DNA from: Aphanomyces cochlioides
Taxonomy: Eukaryota; Oomycota; Saprolegniomycetes; Saprolegniales; Verrucalvaceae
Direction of reading: 5' to 3'
Length of the DNA stretch: 64,000 bases
Assembly (NCBI GenBank): GCA_019828595.1
Contig: JAHQRK010000002.1
Location: forward strand, 4,030,001 to 4,094,000
Part shown: positions 45,794 to 55,231 of the stretch, in pieces
How the letters are laid out: every line of letters starts with the position of its first letter
Numbering within the stretch: the stretch's first letter is position 1
Translations under genes and position numbers: made by a program
Notes under the pieces: generated by a model
Databases searched by the model: none
What the model was told of the DNA's origin: nothing
The model's input: the letters and a program-made list of their open reading frames with translations, nothing else

Positions 45794-48700
45794 ATGGAGG
45801 GAAAGGACGAACACTACTTGACGGTCGCTACACCGAAAGGTGCGCCGCCGCTCCTTGACAACAATGCTCCGAAAACGAACGAAGAGAAGCCGAAAACCAC
45901 CAACATGGCGTCGTTCGCAGAGCTCTTTCAATTTGCAGACTCCACCGACAAAATCCTCATGTTTGTCGGATCTCTTGCTGCTATTGCCACTGGTGTCGCG
46001 CAACCTATTCAAATTACATTCTTTGGTAACATCATCAACGCATTCAACCCAACTGGTGGCGGAAAACTTGGATCGGACTTTCAACACAACATCAACCATG
46101 TCGTGTATCAATTCTTAGTCCTCGCTTCGATTATTCTATTCTGCGGCTTTCTCCAAATTGCTTGCTGGTCTATCGCTGCCTCTCGTCAAGCTAAACGACT
46201 CCGCCATGCCTATGCCTCGGCCATCTTGCGTCAAGAAATTGGTTGGTTTGATGTGAACGACCCAATGCAATTGGCGACACGCGTAGCTGACACGACTCTC
46301 CTCGTTCAAGAAGGTATGGGTCGCAAAGTTGGTGATGGGATCAACTTTCTCTCAATGGGCCTGGGCTCGATTCTAGTTGCCTTCATCAACGGCTGGGCTC
46401 TTGCCCTTGTTCTCTTTGCCTTTACACCTCTTATTGGTGTAAGTGCCTTCTGCATGACCAAGGCGATTACTGCTGCAGTCCAAGGTGGAGTTGAAGCTTA
46501 CGCCGAAGCTGGTGGTATTGCTGAAGAAAGCTTGAGCAACATCAAGACTGTCCACATGTTCAATGCGATGGAATCAATGGCTGAAAAGTACATGGCTGCT
46601 TTGTTGCGTACTCAACAAGCTGGTGTCAAGAAAGGCCTTGCTGTTGGTGTTGGCACTGGTATCATGTATTTCATGATGTTGTGCACGTATGCAGTCGGCA
46701 TGTACTATGGTGCTGTCCGGATCACAAACGATCAATTGGGCGATACGCCATGCACTGGAGACAACTGTTACGACGGCGGTCGAGTCATTATTGTCTTCTT
46801 TGCAATTGTGATGGGTGCTATGGCTCTTGGTCAAGCTGGTCCAAGCATTCAAGCCTTGACGACTGCTCGATCGGCTGCTTATGATATTTTCCAATTGATT
46901 CACCGACAATCCAAGATCGACGCTTCCTCCACTGAAGGAAAGACACTTGACAATGTTGAAGGCCATATCAACCTTGAAAACGTGCGATTTGCTTACCCAT
47001 CACGACCTGATGCAGAGGTGGCTGCTGGATATTCTCTCTCGATTCCTGCTGGTCAAAAGATTGCCTTGGTCGGATCCAGTGGCAGTGGCAAGAGTACCAT
47101 CGTCTCCCTCTTGGAACGCTTCTATGATCCTCTAGAAGGCCGCGTGACGTTGGATGGCCACGACTTGAAAGATCTCAATGTCAAGTGGCTTCGTGATCAA
47201 ATCGGTCTCGTTGGTCAGGAGCCCACCTTGTTTTCGGACACGATTGCTGAAAATATTCGTCACGGTAAGCCTGGTGCTACCAATGAGGAAATCTATGAAG
47301 CTGCCAAGCAAGCCAACGCTTACGACTTCATCATGGGGTTCCCAATGGGTTTCGACACTGAAGTGGGTGACCGTGGTGCTCAATTGTCTGGTGGTCAGAA
47401 GCAACGTATTGCCATTGCTCGTGCGATCATCAAGAACCCTGCGGTGCTTCTTTTGGACGAAGCTACGAGTGCGTTGGATACGGAGAGCGAGCATGTCGTG
47501 CAAGCTTCGTTGGATCGCCTCTTGGCATCTCGTCAGCGAACGACTATTATCATTGCCCATCGTCTGTCGACAATTCGTGACGCGGATCGCATTGTGGTGT
47601 TGAACCGCGGCCACGTTCTCGAAGATGGCAATCATGAATCACTGCTGAAGATTGAAAATGGCCACTACAAGGCATTGGTGGCTGCTCAAACTCGTGGTGG
47701 TGACGACAACGATGATGACAAGGAGGTTGTGGCCGACAAAGTTCAGCTCGCCCGTAAGGTGTCAGCAGCTGTATCGGTGAAGAACAAAGAAGTTTCGGAA
47801 ACAAACAGCGAAAGTTCGGATGATGCGTCGGCGCCAGATGTTCCTTTGGCCCGCGTGTGGGGATTGAGTAGTCCCGATTTGAAGCATTTGTTTTTGGGAA
47901 GCTTGGGTGCTTTAGTCCACGGTGGTCTTTACCCAATCTGGGGCGTTCTCTTGACGAAGTGTACTGTCATCTTTTTCCAGTTGGACTTGGGAGCTCATGA
48001 AATGCGCAGCCAAGCACTGAATTGGTCGATGGGATTCATCGCTCTCGGTGTTGCGATTTTGGTTGCTTTGACCGCTCAAAACCATCAGTTTGCCATTGTT
48101 TGTGAACGCCTGACGACCCGTATCCGTGGCCTGTGCTTCCGTTCCATGTTACGTCAAGACATTGGTTGGTTTGATGATTCGAAGAACTCCTCAGGAGCAC
48201 TCACAACTCGTTTGGCCACCGATTCGGCTGCAATTCGGTCAATGACTGCTGAAACGTTGAATGCTGTGTTGATCAATGCCGCTACTCTCTCCGTTGCTTT
48301 TGGTATTGCCTTCTACAACAGTTGGCGCATGACTCTTGTATTTCTGGCCGTCTTGCCCATTATGGCAGCTGCCCAGATGCTCCAGATGCAAATGATGACA
48401 TCTCAAACTGGCAAAAGCATCAATGACGGTGATATCAAAGCTGGTGCTCTCTTGAGTGAAGCCATCAATGCTATCCGCACCGTTGCGTCGTTCAACTTGG
48501 AAGGCTCCACGAACTCGGCTTACTTTATCAACCTGCAAGCCAGCTCAGCAGCGGATCGCAAGGCTGGTATCGGTGGTGGTATCGCCTACTCTGTGTCTCA
48601 GTCGTCCATGATTTACGCCTTGTCTGGTATCTTTTACTATGCTGGCTGGCTCATGACTCGTGGACTGTTGGATTTCCAAGCCATGTTCATGGTCCTGAAC

Positions 48701-49597
48701 TCTATTCTGTTCTGCTCGTTCGGTGTTGGTATGGCTGCTCAAGGCCTTGGTGATGTTGCAAAGGCAAAGAAAGCCGTCAAGAGCATTTTTGCCATCATCG
48801 ACCGTCAACCCCCGATTGATTGCACGGCTGACGATGGCATCAAATTGGAACATGTCAAGGGTGACGTCGAACTCCGTGGACTCGATTTCTACTACCCAAG
48901 CCGACCTGACAGTAAGATTTACAAGAATTATAACCTCAAGATCAAGAGCGGACAAACGGTCGCCTTGGTCGGTGGCAGTGGCAGTGGCAAGAGTACAGCC
49001 ATCAACTTGATTGAACGATTCTACGACCCAACTGCCGGTGCTGTCTTCTTGGACGGTGTCGACCTCAAGACGATCAACGTCCAGTCACTCCGCAACCATA
49101 TCTCGATCGTGAGCCAAGAACCTGTCTTGTTTGTGGGAACCATTGGCGAGAACATTGCCACTGGTAAGCCAGGGGCTACACAAGAAGAGATCGAAGACGC
49201 GGCGAAGAAAGCCAACGCTCATGACTTCATCATGCAATTCCCCGATGGATACAACACATCTGTGGGAGACCGTGGTGTGCAAGTGTCTGGTGGTCAGAAG
49301 CAGCGTATTGCGATTGCTCGCGCGATCATTCGTGATCCTGAGATTTTGTTGTTGGATGAAGCGACAAGTGCATTGGACAACGAAAGTGAACGCATCGTCC
49401 AAGCTTCCTTGGATGCTTTGTTGCAGCAGAAGCGCCGCACGACGATTATTGTGGCACATCGACTCTCCACCATCCGCAATGCCGATGTTATCGCTGTAAC
49501 TGATGGCGGTCGCATAGCTGAGCTTGGCACTCATGATGAGTTGATTGCCATTCCAAACGGCATTTATGCCAACTTGGTCGCAAGGCAGATGCAGTAG
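45794..49597 (+). CDS. ABCB-3: full-length ABCB exporter, intact
   Basis: An intron-less frame of 1267 residues starting MEGKDEHYLT, with the same TMD-NBD-TMD-NBD order as ABCB-1. NBD1 has Walker A (~429), QLSGGQKQR (~531) and Walker B (~553); NBD2 has Walker A (~1060), VSGGQKQR (~1164) and Walker B (~1185). All ATP-site motifs are intact. TMDs differ from ABCB-1 at many positions, including the extracellular loop with the paired cysteines (DTPCTGDNCYDGG), while NBD DNA is almost identical, so substrate range may differ with the same motor. The 3' flank (GTAGAGACAAATCC) is shared with ABCB-5. Confidence 0.92.
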   Translation: MEGKDEHYLTVATPKGAPPLLDNNAPKTNEEKPKTTNMASFAELFQFADSTDKILMFVGSLAAIATGVAQPIQITFFGNIINAFNPTGGGKLGSDFQHNINHVVYQFLVLASIILFCGFLQIACWSIAASRQAKRLRHAYASAILRQEIGWFDVNDPMQLATRVADTTLLVQEGMGRKVGDGINFLSMGLGSILVAFINGWALALVLFAFTPLIGVSAFCMTKAITAAVQGGVEAYAEAGGIAEESLSNIKTVHMFNAMESMAEKYMAALLRTQQAGVKKGLAVGVGTGIMYFMMLCTYAVGMYYGAVRITNDQLGDTPCTGDNCYDGGRVIIVFFAIVMGAMALGQAGPSIQALTTARSAAYDIFQLIHRQSKIDASSTEGKTLDNVEGHINLENVRFAYPSRPDAEVAAGYSLSIPAGQKIALVGSSGSGKSTIVSLLERFYDPLEGRVTLDGHDLKDLNVKWLRDQIGLVGQEPTLFSDTIAENIRHGKPGATNEEIYEAAKQANAYDFIMGFPMGFDTEVGDRGAQLSGGQKQRIAIARAIIKNPAVLLLDEATSALDTESEHVVQASLDRLLASRQRTTIIIAHRLSTIRDADRIVVLNRGHVLEDGNHESLLKIENGHYKALVAAQTRGGDDNDDDKEVVADKVQLARKVSAAVSVKNKEVSETNSESSDDASAPDVPLARVWGLSSPDLKHLFLGSLGALVHGGLYPIWGVLLTKCTVIFFQLDLGAHEMRSQALNWSMGFIALGVAILVALTAQNHQFAIVCERLTTRIRGLCFRSMLRQDIGWFDDSKNSSGALTTRLATDSAAIRSMTAETLNAVLINAATLSVAFGIAFYNSWRMTLVFLAVLPIMAAAQMLQMQMMTSQTGKSINDGDIKAGALLSEAINAIRTVASFNLEGSTNSAYFINLQASSAADRKAGIGGGIAYSVSQSSMIYALSGIFYYAGWLMTRGLLDFQAMFMVLNSILFCSFGVGMAAQGLGDVAKAKKAVKSIFAIIDRQPPIDCTADDGIKLEHVKGDVELRGLDFYYPSRPDSKIYKNYNLKIKSGQTVALVGGSGSGKSTAINLIERFYDPTAGAVFLDGVDLKTINVQSLRNHISIVSQEPVLFVGTIGENIATGKPGATQEEIEDAAKKANAHDFIMQFPDGYNTSVGDRGVQVSGGQKQRIAIARAIIRDPEILLLDEATSALDNESERIVQASLDALLQQKRRTTIIVAHRLSTIRNADVIAVTDGGRIAELGTHDELIAIPNGIYANLVARQMQ

Positions 49598-50761
49598 AGA
49601 CAAATCCCTTGGGGTTTCGTTTTCCTTCAACTTATCAATAAAGAATTTTCATCCATTTAAGAACTCTCTCCTTGGCTGGACATGACAATGCCGATGCCCA
49701 CCGCAACAACGAATGAACAGACTTCACAAAGGAAGTGTGAAATCGGAGGCCTCAGGTTGAAGTCGACGGAATGTTTTGTCGCTGAGTTGCGTGCAATTTG
49801 AAACTAATGTGTCGTCCATGATAAAATCAATCGTCCGAATTTACCGAGGCGTTTATTACAGTAGCAATCATCACAACTCGTCTCGATCCCTTGGCAAGAA
49901 CTCGCAACTGACTGAACAGAGTGCATAAGACAGTGGAATGATGCGTATCAAAAGAGTCCAACGACAGAACCAGCCAGCTCCTGAATCCTCCTCTCGCGAG
50001 GACAGGACGTACTCACACAGCGACCCTTGAAATATTGCTGGAGGTATGTAAACCTCATTCTCAATGTGAAAAGATGGCAACTTCGTGAAGCAAACTCTTC
50101 TTGCAGGCACAAAGCATGTGTGTATTTAATGCAGAATTGAACATGGACACAGCAAGTCGATGAAATGCCATCAGCAGCGGTGGCCCCTTCCTTCATTTAC
50201 ACTGGTGTGCTTCTCGTCAGTCGTCACAAGAACCTTTGCAAAGAAGAGGAGAGCGCAAGGCGCTGGAAAATTCTTGCTGATCAACATCTGTGTCGCTCAC
50301 GGTGCACATTGGCGTTATCATTTTGGCAAGTAACGATTCTGCACTGAACTTGCTCGTCCGTACGAGCTTTTGTGTTTAAACTTTCGCTGCACCTCACGCT
50401 CGACTTGCCTGAAAATGGTGGAGAAATGCCATGACAGCGATGCCGTTGGAACGAGGGGCCTGCCCTGGCTTGGATGGCGCAGGATTGACGAAGGGGGCAT
50501 CCCCTCCACATTCCTCCCAGCCGTGAACTTTTTCATCTCGCACTTTGCCTCTAGCACACTGCTCCGTCAGGTGGAAGTCAACAATATACATATTCAAACA
50601 GGATAGATATCAACGTGATCTATGTACGATAATCACAGAAGTCGCCATGAGGCGTGGCCACGACATCTCATGAGGTACTGCATTTCTGTCCTCAGTAACG
50701 CAACGGTGAACTGCATCCACATTTCACAATTTGCCTTTAACCGAGCATAGCTTCCGTTCAA
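49598..50761. other. Spacer between ABCB-3 and ABCB-4
   Basis: About 1.16 kb. Frames at 49948-50196, 50318-50606 and 50633-50887 overlap on both strands without recognisable domains. No ABCB remnants or known repeats seen. Confidence 0.35.
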
Positions 50762-53700
50762 ATGGCGGAGAAAGACCAGCAGTACTTGCCCATCGCGACA
50801 CCAAAACCCATTGCGTCTCTCTTGCTTCCAACGACAGGAAGATCCCAAGAACAAGCGATGAAAAACGAAAGACGACCAACATGGCATCGTTCTCGGAACT
50901 CTTTCAATTCGCCGACATGACCGACAAAGTGCTCATGTTTGCTGGCACGCTGGCTGCCATCGCCACTGGCGTTTCACAATCCATTCAAATCGCATTCTTC
51001 GGCAACATTATCAACGCCTTCAATCCGGCTGAAGGCGGACAACTCGGACCGGACTTTCAACACAATATCAACCATGTCGTGTGTCAATTCTTGGTTGTTG
51101 CATCCGCTCTTCTCCTCTGCGGATTTCTCCAAATTGCTTGTTGGTCGATTGCAGCCTCCCGTCAAGCCAAACGACTCCGACATGCATACGCCTCGGCCAT
51201 CTTACGTCAAGAAATTGGATGGTTTGATGTGAACGACCCCATGCAATTGGAGACACGTGTAGCTGACACGACTCTCCTCGTTCAAGAAGGCATGGGTCGA
51301 AAAGTTGGTGATGGGATCAACTTTCTCTCAATGGGCCTGGGCTCGATTCTAGTTGCCTTTGCGCATGGCTGGGCTCTTGCTTTGGTTTTGTTTGCACTCA
51401 CACCGCTCATTGGTGTGAGTGCATTCTTGATGGCCAACCCGATTACAACGGCAGTCCAAGGTGGCGTTGAGGCCTACGCCGAGGCTGGTGGGATTGCTGA
51501 AGAAAGCTTGAGCAACGTCAAGACCGTCCACATGTTCAATGCGATGGAAACAATGGCTGACAAGTACATGGCTGCTTTGTTGCGCACGGAACGAGCCGAC
51601 GTGAAAAAAGGATTCGCAGTTGGTTTTGGCACTGGCATGATGTATTTCATTCTGTCTTGCACATATGCAGTTGCCATGTACTACGGCGCAGTCCGGATCA
51701 CAAACGATCAATTGGGCGATACGCCATGCACTGGAGACAATTGCTACGACGGTGGTCGAGTCATTATTGTCTTCTTTGCAATTGTGATGGGTGCTATGGC
51801 TCTTGGTCAAGCTGGTCCAAGCATTCAAGCCTTGACGATTGCTCGATCGGCTGCTTACGATATTTTCCAATTGATTCACCGACAATCCAAGATCGACGCT
51901 TCCTCCACTGAAGGAAAGACACTTGACAATGTTGAAGGACGCATCACGCTCGAAAAAATCCGATTCGCCTACCCATCGAGACCTGATGTAGAGGTGGCTG
52001 CTGGCTATTCTCTCTCGATTCCTGCTGGTCACAAGATCGCCTTGGTCGGATCCAGTGGCAGTGGCAAGAGTACCATCGTCTCCCTCTTGGAACGCTTCTA
52101 CGATCCTCTCGAAGGCCGCGTGACGTTGGATGGCCACGACTTGAAAGATCTCAATGTCAAGTGGCTTCGTGATCAAATCGGTCTCGTTGGTCAGGAGCCC
52201 ACCTTGTTTTCGGACACGATTGCTGAAAATATTCGTCACGGTAAGCCTGGTGCTACGAATGAAGAAGTGTATGAAGCTGCCAAGCAAGCGAATGCATACG
52301 ATTTCATCATGGGATTCCCCATGGGTTTCGACACTGAAGTCGGTGACCGAGGCGCTCAATTGTCTGGTGGCCAGAAGCAACGTATTGTCATCGCCCGTGC
52401 GATCATCAAGAACCCTGCGGTGCTTCTTTTGGACGAAGCTACGAGTGCGTTGGATACGGAGAGCGAGCATGTCGTGCAAGCTTCGTTGGATCGCCTCTTG
52501 GCTTCTCGTCAGCGAACGACAGTCATCATTGCCCACCGTCTGTCGACCATTCGTGACGCGGATCGCATTGTGGTGTTGAACCGCGGCCACGTTCTCGAAG
52601 ATGGCAACCATGAATCACTGCTGAAGATTGAAAATGGCCACTACAAGGCATTGGTGGCTGCTCAAACTCGTGGCGGTGACGACAACCACGATGGCAAGGA
52701 GGTTGTGGTGACAAAGTGCAGCTGGCTCACAAGGTGTCAGCAGCTTTGTCATTGAAGAATGAAGAAGCTTCAGAAACGAACAGCGAAAGATCGGCCGATA
52801 TGTCGATGCCTGATGTTCCATTGTCTCGTGTTTGGGGATTAAGCAGTCCTGGCTTGAAGCACATCCTCTTCGGTAGCTTGGGTGCTTTAGTTCACGGCGG
52901 CCTCTATCCAGTCTGGGGTGTCATGTTGACCAAGTGTATCGTCATTTTCTTCAGATTGGACTTGGGAGCTCATGAAATGCGCAGCCAAGCATTGAATTGG
53001 TCGATGGGATTCATCGCTCTCGGTGTTGCGATTTTGGTTGCTTTGACCGCTCAAAACCATCAGTTTGCCATTGTTTGTGAGCGCGTCACGACGCGTATCC
53101 GCGGCTTGTGCTTTCGTTCGATGCTGCGTCAAGACATTGGTTGGTTTGATGATTCGAAGAACTCCTCAGGAGCTCTCACCACTCGTTTGGCCACAGACTC
53201 AGCATCGATTCGGTCGATGACGGCCGAGACACTAAATGCCATTTTGATCAACGCAGCAGCCCTCACGGTTGCCATTGGTATTGCATTCTACCGCATTTGG
53301 CGGTGGACGTTCATGTTCCTCGCTGTCTTTCCATTCATGGCAGTAGCACAAATGCTCCAAGCGAAAATGATGACATCTCAAACTGGCAAAAGCATCAATG
53401 ACGGTGATATCAAAGCTGGTGCTCTCTTGAGTGAAGCCATCAATGCTATCCGCACCGTTGCGTCGTTCAACTTGGAAGGCTCCACGAACTCGGCTTACTT
53501 TATCAACCTGCAAGCCAGCTCAGCAGCGGATCGCAAGGCTGGTATCGGTGGTGGTATCGCCTACTCTGTGTCTCAGTCGTCCATGATTTACGCCTTGTCT
53601 GGTATCTTTTACTATGCTGGCTGGCTCATGACTCGTGGACTGTTGGATTTCCAAGCCATGTTCATGGTCCTGAACTCTATTCTGTTCTGCTCGTTCGGTG

Positions 53701-54572
53701 TTGGTATGGCTGCTCAAGGCCTTGGTGATGTTGCAAAGGCAAAGAAAGCCGTCAAGAGCATTTTTGCCATCATCGACCGTCAACCCCTGATTGATTGCAC
53801 GGCTGACGATGGCATCAAATTGGAACATGTCAAGGGTGACGTCGAACTCCGTGGACTCGATTTCTACTACCCAAATCGACCTGACAGTAAGATTTACAAG
53901 AATTATAACCTCAAGATCAAGAGCGGACAAACGGTCGCCTTGGTCGGTGGCAGTGGCAGTGGCAAGAGTACAGCCATCAACTTGATTGAACGATTCTACG
54001 ACCCAACTGCCGGTGCTGTCTTCTTGGACGGTGTCGACCTCAAGTCGATCAACGTCCAGTCACTCCGCAACCATATCTCGATCGTGAGTCAAGAACCTGT
54101 CTTGTTTGTGGGAACCATTGGCGAGAACATTGCCACTGGTAAGCCAGGGGCTACACAAGAAGAGATCGAAGACGCGGCGAAGAAAGCCAGCGCTCATGAC
54201 TTCATCATGCAATTCCCCGATGGATACAACACATCTGTGGGAGACCGTGGTGTGCAAGTGTCTGGTGGTCAGAAGCAGCGTATTGCGATTGCTCGTGCGA
54301 TCATTCGTGATCCTGAGATTTTGTTGCTGGATGAAGCGACGAGTGCATTGGACAACGAGAGTGAACGCATCGTCCAAGCTTCCTTGGATGCGTTGTTGCA
54401 GCAGAAGCGCCGCACGACGATTATTGTGGCACATCGACTCTCCACCATCCGCAATGCCGATGTTATCGCTGTAACTGATGGCGGTCGCATAGCTGAGCTT
54501 GGCACTCATGATGAGTTGATTGCCATTCCAAACGGCATTTATGCCAACTTGGTCGCAAGGCAGATGCACTAA
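50762..54572 (+). pseudogene. ABCB-4: frameshifted ABCB gene (two open half-transporter frames)
   Basis: Homologous to ABCB-3 throughout. The expected start, ATG 50762 (MAEKDQQYLPIATPK), is in a different frame from the body; the next usable ATG is 50881 (MASFSELFQF). The body is open through TMD1-NBD1 to about 52755. A one-base deletion near 52707 (GTGGTGACAAAG where ABCB-3 has GTGGCCGACAAAG) shifts the frame in the acidic linker, and the second half (TMD2-NBD2) is open from 52716 to 54572. All NBD motifs are preserved; the NBD1 motif IAIARAI reads IVIARAI. It could be a recent pseudogene, two half-transporters, or a sequence error. Large blocks of TMD2 (for example 53371-53735) are identical to ABCB-3. 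Confidence 0.8.
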
Positions 54573-55231
54573 AACGGCGCACTCAAGTTCAACTTGCTCA
54601 TAGCGAGCGTTCATTACACGTTGAAAATTCATTTGCAAATTTGAGCGTTGCTACCAAGATCAATAATTGAACCATTATATTGTCGTTTGGGTCCAAAACT
54701 GGAGTTTTGAGATGTTTCGAAAATGTTTCAATTCATTGACGCATACACTATTTATGGTTTACGCAAGCATTTTGTCGATCATGACCATTAAATAGTGTAA
54801 TTTCAAAAGTTTTAAATGTTTGAAAACATGTTCGAAGCATTCAATTTCATTACATTTGAAGTTTGTAATGCGTCATTTTTGCGTCAAAATGGCTGCGTCG
54901 ATATTTTCTTTACAAGATTCCAGTTTTTTTCTAGAGACATAATATTGTTGATTTGATACGAATTTCCAGACCCCGTTCAATCGAATCACGCCGGCGGATC
55001 GATTCACCAATCGACGCCATTGGCTAATAAATATTTAGGGCGATTGTGATTGGCTGAATAAAATTTGAGAGAAAGTACAGTTCCCATGAGAGAAAGTACT
55101 GTTCTAATTTTCATTCATCCAATGTATTGGCGCGATTGGAGATTGATACAAAAAACGAATCCAAATTGGGAAATTTCTAGCGAATCCACAATAATTGACC
55201 TTGATTACACTTCAGGACTTAGGATTTGTCT
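54573..55231. other. Spacer at the centre of a tail-to-tail ABCB inverted repeat
   Basis: 660 bp between the stop of ABCB-4 (plus) and the stop of ABCB-5 (minus). It holds MITE-like copy 2. The right part (54960-55230) is unremarkable except that 55214-55231 repeats the 3' flank of ABCB-3. Confidence 0.5.
54679..54950. mobile_element. MITE-like repeat, copy 2 (inverted relative to copy 1)
   Basis: The reverse complement aligns with 34250-34520 over nearly its whole length, with substitutions and a few small gaps. Shared features are the AAAACTGGA termini, the GTCCAAAACTGGAG end and the internal TACACTATTTA / AAATAGTGTA inverted pair. No ORF. It lies at the turning point where the array switches orientation. 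Confidence 0.65.
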
